48,641 bases of DNA from a virus: positions 1 through 48,641 of the IMG/VR virus record IMGVR_UViG_3300047471_000555; one strand, given 5' to 3'. The notes under the pieces are model-generated. The model was not told where the DNA came from. It was given only the letters and a program-made list of their open reading frames with translations, and searched no databases. This document shows, in pieces, positions 1 through 7,340 of this stretch (its first letter is position 1; the number at the start of each line of letters is the position of its first letter). The position numbers and the translations under genes were made by a program.

Positions 1-139
1 GGCCGAGGGCCAAACACCAAGCTCGAAGAAATCAATCGCTGCGTTATTGGCCGCAGCGGTAGAGCCGCTGATGCGATAGGTGGTCGACGCAAACGCAGTA
101 GCATTGCCGAGGGCGAATGAGGTCTGGGTGGCGTCCACG
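1..139. repeat. Terminal direct repeat, left copy (circular overlap)
   Basis: Bases 1-139 match 48503-48641 at every position except one (G at 127, A at 48629). The coding frame of the leftward gene passes through both copies unchanged, and the difference is a silent Thr codon change. Either an assembly overlap of a circularly permuted genome or a short true terminal repeat would look like this; the sequence alone cannot separate the two. Confidence 0.95.
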
Positions 140-885
140 GTCAGATAACTGGTCCCGGCGTTATTCGACACCATCTGATAATTGTGAGCGGCACTGTCAG
201 ATGCCGTTTGTGTGGTATTGCCAGCGCCCGAAACGTAGACCGCGTTGTTGATCGTGACCGCATAGGCCACCTGAAATGCAGCGTCGCAGCAGACCACTTG
301 ATAGGTTGTGAAACTGGCTATACGTTTCGAGACGCTTGAGAAGGTGAAAGGCTGGCTGACAGCGGCGTGACTGGTGGCGGAGGCAAGGGTTAATTTGGCA
401 GCGACAGTGGCCGCTCGAAGGCACGGTAGACCGCCAAGGCAAGAGGTGATGTAGTCAGGCCGATTGGCATTCGTGGCGTTGGTTACATCACAAGGCGACG
501 CAGAGGAATTGCATTTGTTCGAGCCCGATTGGTCATAAAGCGTCACGACTTTGCAGGCTGTGGCACAGGTCGTGGCGAGGGCCGAGCAGGCATTACCGGT
601 GACGAAGGTGCAAGCAGAGCCACTGACTAGGGCCGAGACAGTGCCACTGGCGCACTGGAGGCGAGTGCCAGTTGTGTTGCCAGTGGAGGTGTCTACGACA
701 TCCGCGACGTTGCCAGCGTAGGCACTAGTATAGCAGCGTAGGCCCCACCAAGCGACGGCGCCGGAGATGACATCGCCTGGGCCGGTATATGCTGGAGGCG
801 GCCCGACGCTAACCTGTAGGACCGAATGCCAACTCGCAGAAGCCGGCGAGACGAGAAGTAGAAGGGCGAAGAGCCATTTCTTCAT
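1..885 (-). CDS. Exported cysteine-rich protein, arabinofuranosidase-B-like/LamG-like fold; continues at 48502
   Basis: The gene starts at ATG 885, overlapping the previous stop as ATGA. It runs to base 1 and continues in frame at 48502, ending at 48431, for a full length of 318 aa. The first 18 residues form a clear Sec signal peptide (KK, then a run of Leu/Ala, then ASA before SWHS). The mature part has the pattern AWWGLRCY, then TLYDQSG, then a C-terminal MCHNQFAYWGT. This resembles the ArabFuran-catal/concanavalin-type proteins seen in phages of alphaproteobacteria; that assignment rests on remembered family patterns. About 14 cysteines, many in close pairs, suggest disulfides formed outside the cytoplasm. 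It lies among virion genes and may bind or cut host surface glycan. Catalytic residues were not identified. Confidence 0.85.
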   Translation of the reverse strand, partial: MKKWLFALLLLVSPASASWHSVLQVSVGPPPAYTGPGDVISGAVAWWGLRCYTSAYAGNVADVVDTSTGNTTGTRLQCASGTVSALVSGSACTFVTGNACSALATTCATACKVVTLYDQSGSNKCNSSASPCDVTNATNANRPDYITSCLGGLPCLRAATVAAKLTLASATSHAAVSQPFTFSSVSKRIASFTTYQVVCCDAAFQVAYAVTINNAVYVSGAGNTTQTASDSAAHNYQMVSNNAGTSYLTVDATQTSFALGNATAFASTTYRISGSTAAANNAAIDFFELGVWPSA

Positions 886-1634
886 AGCTGGTAGCCCCAG
901 GCCGACACCGAGACGACGCCACCCGAGCCAGGGGCGGCCGAGATCACCGCGATGCCAGTGTTGATGGCCGAGGAGGGAACGCAGGGGTTGAAGATCATCT
1001 CAGTGAGACCGATGCCACTGGCCAATGGCGCGGTCCATTGAGTGAAATTCATAGTGGCGGTGACAGTGCCAGTCACGGTCGAGTTGGCTGTGGCGGCTGC
1101 TGTGGCATTGGCACGAATGGAGAAGCCACAAAGGTAGGTGTGAATTGAGGCCGAGGCCGCAAGGGTAGCGGTCGTGGCGGCGGTGGTGCCAGTGGCCGAG
1201 GCGGTGATTGGCACGGCGCCGAAGGGATACTGGCTCGACAAGGTTGCTGGAGCAGCAGCGGTCGTGTTCAGAGTAGTGAGGTCAGTATGGAGGGTGGCAA
1301 GACTGGTGTCAAGGGCAGCGCCATTTAAATTGCCCAATGGAAAGACAGCCGTGGCTGAAGGGACTATCGAGACTGCGGCTGCATCGGCAGTGGCGTGGCC
1401 AAGGGGAGAGATGATAGTTGAGTTCCCTCCCGCACCCCCACCAGCCACGAGATGGCCAGTGCTATCGCATTGAGCATAAGCAGGCTGGCCAGTGGTGAGC
1501 GTTGGAGGGGTCAGGTTATAGACACAGGCCATCAAATTGACACCGGCAGGCGGTGGGATTGTGATGACCTGGGCCACTGCAATCGCCGCGCCAATAGCGA
1601 CAACTGCAAGCGCGGCGAGTGCATACTTTTTCAT
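882..1634 (-). CDS. Predicted exported Ser/Thr/Ala-rich virion-region protein
   Basis: This is a 250-aa protein. ATG 1634 was chosen because it follows the upstream stop by one base and is directly followed by a signal peptide (MKKYALAALAVVAIGAAIA, cleavage near VAQ-V). The mature protein is low in charge and rich in Ala, Thr and Ser. Its C-terminal 110 residues (YLCGFSIRANATAAA ... SVSAWGYQL) look like the beta-sandwich repeats common at the C-terminus of phage head or tail decoration proteins. Four cysteines are present. It ends with an ATGA overlap into the next exported gene. Function is unknown; a surface appendage or a secreted factor is an inference from context. Confidence 0.82.
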   Translation of the reverse strand: MKKYALAALAVVAIGAAIAVAQVITIPPPAGVNLMACVYNLTPPTLTTGQPAYAQCDSTGHLVAGGGAGGNSTIISPLGHATADAAAVSIVPSATAVFPLGNLNGAALDTSLATLHTDLTTLNTTAAAPATLSSQYPFGAVPITASATGTTAATTATLAASASIHTYLCGFSIRANATAAATANSTVTGTVTATMNFTQWTAPLASGIGLTEMIFNPCVPSSAINTGIAVISAAPGSGGVVSVSAWGYQL

Positions 1635-1635
1635 G

Positions 1636-2115
1636 TCATTGAGTCCTATACCAGACTTTATCAGTTTGGCGGAATTGGAAGACAACCGGAGTCAGCGCCG
1701 TCAGGGTCTGACTATTGTAAGTGGCGTGGAGGGTGGTGCCCGTGCCTGCGGTGACGGTGACTAGGGTAGTGAGGGTGGTGTCGGTGGTGAGGGTCACTTG
1801 TTCACCGCCCCAAGCCTCAGTTAAGGCCGGTAGGGTCACCGCCCAAGTGGTTGGAGCGGTGGAGATCCACATAAGCGTTCCGCCAAGGGCCGTGGCCGTG
1901 GCGGCTCCGGAGCCAGACTGGATCCGCATCGACTGGCCATTGCGGACGGTGTCGATACCGAGGAACTGACCTGGACCGCCAGGGCCCTGAGCCGCCTCCC
2001 AGACCTCATTGCCAGAGATTTGTTTCTGGACAACGCTTTGGCCAAGGGCGATTGATACGCCTAGGAAGCCGGCGATGAGGCCGGCTACAGCTAGGGCGAG
2101 TTTTCCGCTCTTCAT
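1636..2115 (-). CDS. Predicted exported protein downstream of the cement gene
   Basis: This is a 159-aa protein starting at ATG 2115, one base after the stop of the cement protein gene. The in-frame codons further upstream overlap that gene and are not needed. Residues 1-27 form a signal peptide (MKSGKLALAVAGLIAGFLGV, then SIALGQS). The rest is Thr/Gly-rich, with alternating short strands (LTTDTTLTTLVTVTAGTG) typical of phage beta proteins, and ends in FRQTDKVWYRTQ. No cysteine is present. It is the first of four consecutive signal-peptide genes. No family was recognised; a capsid or tail decoration role is an inference from position. Confidence 0.8.
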   Translation of the reverse strand: MKSGKLALAVAGLIAGFLGVSIALGQSVVQKQISGNEVWEAAQGPGGPGQFLGIDTVRNGQSMRIQSGSGAATATALGGTLMWISTAPTTWAVTLPALTEAWGGEQVTLTTDTTLTTLVTVTAGTGTTLHATYNSQTLTALTPVVFQFRQTDKVWYRTQ

Positions 2116-2116
2116 G

Positions 2117-2680
2117 TCAATTCGCGATGTTGATGCCGGCCGGATAGCCGGAATAGCGGCCGGTGATACCGACGACTTGGTCATCACGGTCGATCACGAT
2201 TTGGCCCTCGAGGAGGCCAGTCGTATTCGTCGCCACAGCCGTGATAAACACGAGCTTGAGGTATCGGGGAAGTGGCTGGGTTGGCACCGGCCGAGGGACA
2301 TCGATGTTGCAGAGTTGGCCGATGATTTGCATTGTCGCAGTGGCGAAGACTGGCGAGGACCACATTGTGATCCAAGAGCCGGGAGTGTTGGAGCCAGCAT
2401 CAGCGGCGCCCTGAAGCAAGATTTGGAGGGTCGCTGTTGCAGTCCAGGCTGCGGTGTTCATCACCGACAGCTTGAGCATCGGGTCATCGCCGGTGCCGAT
2501 ATCTCTGGCGCCGCCACCGTTTACAGCGGAGGCGGGAATGCCAGAGAGGACACCGAGGTCGACGATGTTCGATGAGTCCTGGGTGCCCGTGCTTGGCAAG
2601 TCGGTCTGGGCACCAGAGGTGATGCCACCAGTGGCGCCATTGCTCGTCCCGGTGAAGGTGAGTAGGTTGTCGAGAATCAT
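2117..2680 (-). CDS. Bbp16-like capsid cement/decoration protein
   Basis: This is a 187-aa protein. ATG 2680 follows GGAAGG at good spacing; an upstream in-frame TTG at 2695 is less likely. The sequence opens MILDNLLTF, has NIVDLG and ARDIGTGDD in the middle, PRYLKLVFI, and ends YPAGINIAN. This is the pattern of the Bbp16 family, which in phage BPP-1 is the jelly-roll cement protein stabilising the capsid. The gene lies just downstream of the major capsid gene, as in BPP-1 relatives. The assignment is from recognised family pattern, not a search. Confidence 0.82.
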   Translation of the reverse strand: MILDNLLTFTGTSNGATGGITSGAQTDLPSTGTQDSSNIVDLGVLSGIPASAVNGGGARDIGTGDDPMLKLSVMNTAAWTATATLQILLQGAADAGSNTPGSWITMWSSPVFATATMQIIGQLCNIDVPRPVPTQPLPRYLKLVFITAVATNTTGLLEGQIVIDRDDQVVGITGRYSGYPAGINIAN

Positions 2681-2814
2681 GTCTTTACCTTCCAAGTAAA
2701 TTCGCCGAGTGCCTTATCCATTTCCCAATGGAAGGCGGTTCCACGGCTGATGATGCCAACGCGCCAAAGATATGCCATCTTGGCACGGATCCATAAAACT
2801 GATTTTAGGATCAT
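2677..2814 (-). CDS. 45-aa basic/aromatic protein between capsid and cement genes
   Basis: This small gene starts with an ATGA overlap on the capsid stop and ends with another ATGA overlap on the cement start, so it is precisely coupled at both ends. The product is rich in Trp, Lys and Arg (MILKSVLWIRAKMAYLWRVG at the start). It has no signal peptide and no clear membrane segment. The double coupling and the absence of stop codons argue that it is translated. Function is unknown. Confidence 0.6.
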   Translation of the reverse strand: MILKSVLWIRAKMAYLWRVGIISRGTAFHWEMDKALGEFTWKVKT

Positions 2815-3857
2815 GTGATTTGCGCCTCATTGTTCAAAATGGCGTCACAGGTCCTGATGGGGATGCCACGGAAGGTGGTGACGACCATGCCATTGAATTC
2901 TTCCAAGCGAAGCAAGACGTTCGTTTTGTTCATGGCTTGGAGGTCGAGATAGGTGCGGACGACACGGTTGCAATAGATGACAGTCCGACCCATGTTGGCA
3001 CGGACCTCAGGGGTGTCGGAGGTCTGGATCGCCGTCGCTCCGCTTGGGGCCGTCGGGAGGCGATAAAGAGCGCGGACAAGAAGGTTAATCAGGTTGGCCG
3101 CCGAGACGCCAGTCAGCGTCGTCACGTCGATGTTGGCGATGCGAGCGACGTAGCGCCAATCCCTAAGGACCAGGCCGATTTCCCACTTGAAGTGATCTCG
3201 GTAGGCCTGATAGGTATTTGAGGACGAATCAAGGACAGGCCACTCGCCCATGTCCCGGTGTTGAAGGCCGGTGATTTTGCCCTTTGGGAAAGTCGCGTGG
3301 AGGGTGTCATCGCCCCAGGTGGTGATCCAGATTGAGGTCTGGGTATTGGTGCCGGTGCCGAGGCCGTCAAGGACGTTATTGGCGGTCTGGGAGTTGGCGG
3401 TAGTGAGGGTAGAGTAGCGAGGGGCAAGGCCAGTGAAGCGTTCGGGATTGGTGTGTTGGTTGCCATAGATCAGAGTGGCGGCGACTTGCTGAGACATGCC
3501 CTCCAAGAAGGCCCGGACCTCAGAGAGGCGGAACTCAGGGGTGTTGCCGTTCAGGTCAGCGATGTCCTTGTCGATGACGGAGTAGGTCTCGAGATTGCCA
3601 CAAGTATCCACAATCTGTGCTGTGGTTGACTTGGCATTCGGGACGCCACTGTTCAGCAGGCGCCAAGTGGCTTGGGGGATGCCAGTCCGGACCGTGGTCT
3701 TATGACCGGTTGGGAGATTCCCTTCCATAACCAACATATCATCGAGAATCTCGTTGGTTTGGGAGAGCAGTTCGATGATGTTGGCGACACGATAGTTGTC
3801 GTCCATTCGCTTGGCCCAGTCAGCATAGGTTAGGGCCGTGTTACCGATGGTTGCCAT
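2811..3857 (-). CDS. Major capsid protein, Bbp17-like (HK97 fold)
   Basis: This is a 348-aa protein starting at ATG 3857 after GGAAACTTAA. It opens MATIGNTALTYADWAKRMDD and contains the stretches GNLPTGHKTTVRTGIPQATW, RYSTLTTANSQ and FRGIPIRTCDAILNNEAQIT. These are typical of the BPP-1 Bbp17-type capsid family, which adopts the HK97 fold and assembles in the cytoplasm on a scaffold. Length is normal for the family. It lies after the scaffold gene and before the 45-aa and cement genes. The 67-bp gap upstream holds the ribosome-binding site and no obvious promoter. Confidence 0.9.
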   Translation of the reverse strand: MATIGNTALTYADWAKRMDDNYRVANIIELLSQTNEILDDMLVMEGNLPTGHKTTVRTGIPQATWRLLNSGVPNAKSTTAQIVDTCGNLETYSVIDKDIADLNGNTPEFRLSEVRAFLEGMSQQVAATLIYGNQHTNPERFTGLAPRYSTLTTANSQTANNVLDGLGTGTNTQTSIWITTWGDDTLHATFPKGKITGLQHRDMGEWPVLDSSSNTYQAYRDHFKWEIGLVLRDWRYVARIANIDVTTLTGVSAANLINLLVRALYRLPTAPSGATAIQTSDTPEVRANMGRTVIYCNRVVRTYLDLQAMNKTNVLLRLEEFNGMVVTTFRGIPIRTCDAILNNEAQIT

Positions 3858-3924
3858 TTAAGTTTCCTTTGGCGTTGGGTGGCCCGATGCTGATCTGAGC
3901 GTAAGCTGTTCTACCACAAGGGTT

Positions 3925-4620
3925 TCAGCGACGGTTTTGGACAAGATTTGGATAGAGAGATTCGGCCGCCGAGGGGCGACTGGCACGGCCATTGGCGACT
4001 TGGCCATGTTCTGAAGGGCCAGAGCCGGTGACGTGGGTGCCTTCGTTGACGGCGGCTGAGAGGCGATTGATCATTTTGATAATGGCCGGATTGTCACCGG
4101 CGCCGGTCAGGTCCATGGCCGCTTTAAAATCGGCGACGAGCTTCGGGTCCCCAGCGGAGGCGACGGTGATGGCCTTGCCAATGTCGGCTTTGATAGTCTC
4201 GAGCTTTGGGCCGAGTTCGGAATCTTTCATGACGGCATCGCGCCATTCAGTTCGCATCGAGGTCACGGCCTCGGCGGCGCGCTTGGCCTCAGAGACTTGG
4301 GCCTTCGCGTAGAAGTCGACTAGTTTCTGAGCCGAGTCCTGAGACAGTTTCATTTCCTTGAAGAGCGGCGTTACTTCGGCGAGGGCTTTGTCGTCGAGCT
4401 TGATTCCTTCAGGGGCTTTGAAGGTATAGGCTTCAGGGACCCCAGGCCCTTCGGTCTTGGCAGCCTCAAGGACCTGGGGCTCAGTCCCAGACGCGGGTTG
4501 GGACTGATCTTTGATCTCGCCCTGAGGGGTGCGGGAGGCAGGGTCATTGGCGAGAATAGGCGTCGGCGAGCTCGTCGTCTCCGCTGGAGCCGTCGTCGTC
4601 GTTGAGGTCACGTCGCTCAT
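3925..4620 (-). CDS. Capsid scaffolding-like protein
   Basis: This is a 231-aa acidic protein with an Ala/Thr/Pro-rich disordered first 60 residues and a helical remainder (GIKLDDKALAEVTPLFKEMK, then a KRAAEAVTSMRTEW region). ATG 4620 was chosen over an earlier in-frame start because AAGGA lies just upstream. Even so, the gene overlaps the previous one by 77 nt. Position directly before the major capsid gene, acidity and predicted helix content fit a scaffold. Family identity is inferred, not recognised. Confidence 0.72.
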   Translation of the reverse strand: MSDVTSTTTTAPAETTSSPTPILANDPASRTPQGEIKDQSQPASGTEPQVLEAAKTEGPGVPEAYTFKAPEGIKLDDKALAEVTPLFKEMKLSQDSAQKLVDFYAKAQVSEAKRAAEAVTSMRTEWRDAVMKDSELGPKLETIKADIGKAITVASAGDPKLVADFKAAMDLTGAGDNPAIIKMINRLSAAVNEGTHVTGSGPSEHGQVANGRASRPSAAESLYPNLVQNRR

Positions 4621-4924
4621 TGGTAAGGTCCTTGATTTGGGCTTCACGCATCATCGAGATATATTCGCTGGGGCAATGGGCGATAATATCGCTGAACAAA
4701 CGTAATCCCACATTCCGTTCACCTTTGGAATAGGCCTCACGAAGTGGGTCGCCAGTGAATGGGTCATTGAAGAGGTGGCAGAATTCGAGGAGGTCGTAGA
4801 ACCAGACCCGACCTTGAAGGGTTCCCATTGCGGCTCGGATGAAATCGATCCGGTTCTTTTCGGCGAGCTCGCTGGCTTTCTCGGCACGGCGGATGTCCTT
4901 TCGGGACGAGGCATTGTAGGTCAC
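4544..4924 (-). CDS. Bbp19-like structural protein
   Basis: This is a 126-aa protein whose ATG overlaps the portal stop (ATGA). It matches the remembered Bbp19-type domain: helical, with FIRAAMGTLQGRVWFYDLLE, then CHLFNDPFTGDPLREAYSKG and GLRLFSDIIAHCPSEYISMM. The C-terminus is acidic (NDDDGSSGDDE). In BPP-1-type phages the gene sits between portal and capsid, as here. The exact role is unknown; it is usually called a phage structural domain protein. Confidence 0.75.
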   Translation of the reverse strand: MTYNASSRKDIRRAEKASELAEKNRIDFIRAAMGTLQGRVWFYDLLEFCHLFNDPFTGDPLREAYSKGERNVGLRLFSDIIAHCPSEYISMMREAQIKDLTNERRDLNDDDGSSGDDELADAYSRQ

Positions 4925-6648
4925 TGACCCTGTCCAGTCATGGCCTGAAGGGCGTTTTGGCCATTGCCCATATCAGCCCCCGCGAGGTTCTTGGCACCAA
5001 CACTGAGCTTCTGGGCGATATCGGCTTGCTGAGCGGCTTGGGCCTGTTGGGCTTGATCGGCTCGGATCTTGGCCGTCTCGGTCTTGGTCCGGATCATCTT
5101 CGGGTCGTTGTTTAGAAGGGAGTTGAATTTCTCGAGGGAATAGTCAGTGTCGATGTTGTCCATGATGTGAGGGACGACGCCGACCAGGTTCCCAGCAAAG
5201 CCAAGGACTCGTTCGATTGAGGCTGCTTGGGTGGCGGCTTGGGCTTGGGCAAGCATCGAGACAAATTCGATGTTCATCATCTTGCCCTGGATCTCGGCCG
5301 GGGCGGGAGGGAGGATTCCGGCTCGATGAGCCATACCCCAGACCCGTTCGATAATCGGCTTCAGGACTTCGTTGTCGATTCGCTCCAAGGCAGGTCCGAG
5401 CATAACAAGACTCTCGCTTTTGCGAAGATCCCACTCAACCGCGGTGACGTTGCTGCGTGTCTCGTATTGAGATGCCACTCGGAGTATGTCGTTATAGAAG
5501 ATTTGGGAGAGGCGTTGCTTGACCATTTCGAGGTCGGCGGTAATCGCCTCGACGGGGAATTTCGACTCATAAACGGATGCAAGCCCTGGCTTCCCTCCAG
5601 CGGTGAATCCGGTGACATAGGTGATTCCTCCAGGGGTTAGGTTGGCGGGTTGGTTCTTTAGTTGCATGTCGGCGACGAGGGGAGGGTTGACCATTTTGTC
5701 AATGGCCTGGGCCTTGCGACGGGTTTCTAACTGGACTTGCTTTTGATCTGGGAGGCCATCCATTCCAGGAGAGCGACCATAAGCGTCGTTCGAGACAACG
5801 TCCCAGCGCCCAACGATGGCAGGAAGGTCATAGTATCCCTTTCGACGGAGGAAACCGCCATTAGATGTAACTCCTCCCTGCGGGGATGTGGTTCCGCCCC
5901 ATTCGTAGTAGGCTTCGCGGTATTTGAACCGGGGGGAGAAGCCGAATTCACTAGCTTTGCCATCATCATTTGGCTCGATTATGTGGGCGACAATTAGTTC
6001 TCTGGTTCGGTTGGCACCTGCTTGATCGTTGTAGAGTTGGGCAACGGGGTCACTGACGTTGTCGATACCGAATTCATTGACAAGGGCATCGACAGTAAGG
6101 GTGAACTCCCGCATGAATATGACGGGACGGTATTTGCCGTTAAGGTCCACGTAGTATTCGCCAAGGCATGGGTTAATGCAGTTGATGACATTGTCATAGT
6201 CCTCATAGATCAGCAGAGCAGCGGTGCCGAAAATAACGAGGTCGAAGTAGAAGACGGCGATGGAGTTGTAGAAATTGCTCTCAGCGAATATCAGATACAG
6301 AAGCCGTTCGCACTCCGCGAGCCACAAGCTGACGGGCGATGTTTCGGTAGAATCGAGCCTCCCAATCCGAATCCGAAACCAGGGCTGCGTCGGTGAGGAC
6401 TTGCCCGAGACTAAGCCAGAGGCTAAGTTGCGAGCGTAGATGGTCCCCGAGGAGTCGAGCATGTGTTGGTTGATCGGGGCGCCTCGGGCCATCTGGTTGG
6501 GGGTGATGATCCATTTATACCTTCGGGGGAGGAAATAGTCCGCGAGTTCGCGCCAATGGACCCACCAAGAATAGCGGTTGACCCGTTCGCCAATGAGGCG
6601 ACCTTCGCAGTAGCGACGATAGGCGATGTCGGAGGCGGAAGGGGTCAT
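4921..6648 (-). CDS. Portal (head-to-tail connector) protein
   Basis: This is a 575-aa protein, normal for podovirus connectors (Head-tail_con family). It opens with a helical region containing YSWWVHWRELADYFLPRRYK and has LASGLVSGKSSPTQPWF, then YFDLVIFGTAALLIYED near residue 140, then GVTSNGGFLRRKGYYDLP, and a helical C-terminal third ending with Ala/Gln-rich coiled segments (AQQAQAAQQADIAQK). Twelve copies would form the ring that admits DNA and binds the tail adaptor. It is coupled by overlap on both sides. Confidence 0.92.
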   Translation of the reverse strand: MTPSASDIAYRRYCEGRLIGERVNRYSWWVHWRELADYFLPRRYKWIITPNQMARGAPINQHMLDSSGTIYARNLASGLVSGKSSPTQPWFRIRIGRLDSTETSPVSLWLAECERLLYLIFAESNFYNSIAVFYFDLVIFGTAALLIYEDYDNVINCINPCLGEYYVDLNGKYRPVIFMREFTLTVDALVNEFGIDNVSDPVAQLYNDQAGANRTRELIVAHIIEPNDDGKASEFGFSPRFKYREAYYEWGGTTSPQGGVTSNGGFLRRKGYYDLPAIVGRWDVVSNDAYGRSPGMDGLPDQKQVQLETRRKAQAIDKMVNPPLVADMQLKNQPANLTPGGITYVTGFTAGGKPGLASVYESKFPVEAITADLEMVKQRLSQIFYNDILRVASQYETRSNVTAVEWDLRKSESLVMLGPALERIDNEVLKPIIERVWGMAHRAGILPPAPAEIQGKMMNIEFVSMLAQAQAATQAASIERVLGFAGNLVGVVPHIMDNIDTDYSLEKFNSLLNNDPKMIRTKTETAKIRADQAQQAQAAQQADIAQKLSVGAKNLAGADMGNGQNALQAMTGQGQ

Positions 6649-6977
6649 CCAGATTTCCAGATGTGAGGCGGCTTGGCGGGCGGAAAGGCTTGTCCTTCGG
6701 GGGCCATGGGCTTGGACGGATCGGGAATGCCACTGGGGCGAATACGTTTGACTTCGGCGTCAGGGTCGTCGGCAGGGCCATGGGTCGGGGGCTTCTCGCC
6801 GAGTTGTTCGTAGCCGCCCCGGATCATGTCCTGGACTTGAGTGTCGGAGCCAGGATTAAATCGACCAATGCTTTGCATATGCGCCGCGGCCATCAGGAGC
6901 CATTGCGGATCGACATCCGGCAGCGGGCGCTGGGCGGGTTGGTTAGAATTGGCAGATTTAGGAACTTCAAGGCCCAT
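6645..6977 (-). CDS. 110-aa proline-rich protein upstream of portal
   Basis: ATG 6977 follows a strong GGAGGG site. The protein has a short helical stretch (DVDPQWLLMAAAHMQSIGRF) and a long Pro/Asp-rich tail ending AKPPHIWKSG, and its stop overlaps the portal start. Small proteins of this type often accompany podovirus portals, but no named family was recognised. It could be a minor virion or assembly factor. Confidence 0.7.
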   Translation of the reverse strand: MGLEVPKSANSNQPAQRPLPDVDPQWLLMAAAHMQSIGRFNPGSDTQVQDMIRGGYEQLGEKPPTHGPADDPDAEVKRIRPSGIPDPSKPMAPEGQAFPPAKPPHIWKSG

Positions 6978-6983
6978 CGACTA

Positions 6984-7320
6984 GCCCTCCGGGGAGCAGC
7001 TGTTACTGACCAAGCAGCGTTTTCTGGGCCGATTGGCCAGTGTTTGGCGCCTGTGTCGCCACACTGCTGAGGAAGCTGGGCCGCCCAGTGGCCGGGTTAC
7101 TTCCAGGGTTTTGCACCGGCTGTTGCTGAGGGGGCGGAGTGGCGGGTTGGCCAGCCTTGGCCCCGGCCTCGCTGATTTGGGCCTCGCGCTGCTGGTGGGC
7201 TTGGCTGCCGCCACCAATAAGAATCGAAAGGGGATCGGCCATCAGATATCTCCTAGGGCTAGCATGGACGAAGGCCCTTCGGGGAGCCACCTGGGGCGGC
7301 ACCTCGCTAGCCCTCCGGGG
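6984..7320. repeat. GC-rich 14-16-mer repeat cluster (CTGCTCCCCGRAGGGC)
   Basis: On the minus strand CTGCTCCCCGGAGGGC lies at 6999-6984, GCTCCCCGAAGGGC at 7287-7274 and CCCCGGAGGGC at 7320-7310. A further copy, CTGCTCCCCGAAGGGC, lies on the plus strand at 11726-11741. Two of the minus-strand copies provide GGAGG ribosome-binding sites. The second copy overlaps the perfect palindrome CGAAGGCCCTTCG at 7269-7281. Function is unknown. Confidence 0.5.
7003..7242 (-). CDS. 79-aa Gln/Pro-rich protein between terminase and portal blocks
   Basis: The product opens MADPLSILIGGGSQAHQQRE and is rich in Gln, Pro and Ala. Many podoviruses carry a similar small disordered protein near the portal. ATG 7242 has AGGAG at good spacing. 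An in-frame GTG at 7302 also follows a strong GGAGGG box and would add 20 residues, so the true start is uncertain. No domain was recognised. Confidence 0.65.
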   Translation of the reverse strand: MADPLSILIGGGSQAHQQREAQISEAGAKAGQPATPPPQQQPVQNPGSNPATGRPSFLSSVATQAPNTGQSAQKTLLGQ

Positions 7321-7340
7321 GACAGCCTGCGGCTGCTCAT
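7242..7340 (-). CDS. Possible 32-aa coupling ORF after terminase
   Basis: This short frame starts with an ATGA overlap on the terminase stop and ends with TGATG on the next start, so ribosomes could pass through without a gap. The product is Arg/Pro/Gly-rich with no recognisable fold. The same bases in another frame would be the N-terminal extension of the next gene if its GTG start at 7302 is used. Only one of the two readings is likely to matter. Confidence 0.3.
   Translation of the reverse strand: MSSRRLSPGGLARCRPRWLPEGPSSMLALGDI

Noticed and set aside
2009-2575. 188-aa rightward reading frame opposite the cement and signal-peptide genes
   Set aside because: It lies antisense to well-supported coupled genes, has no ribosome site and no recognisable pattern.
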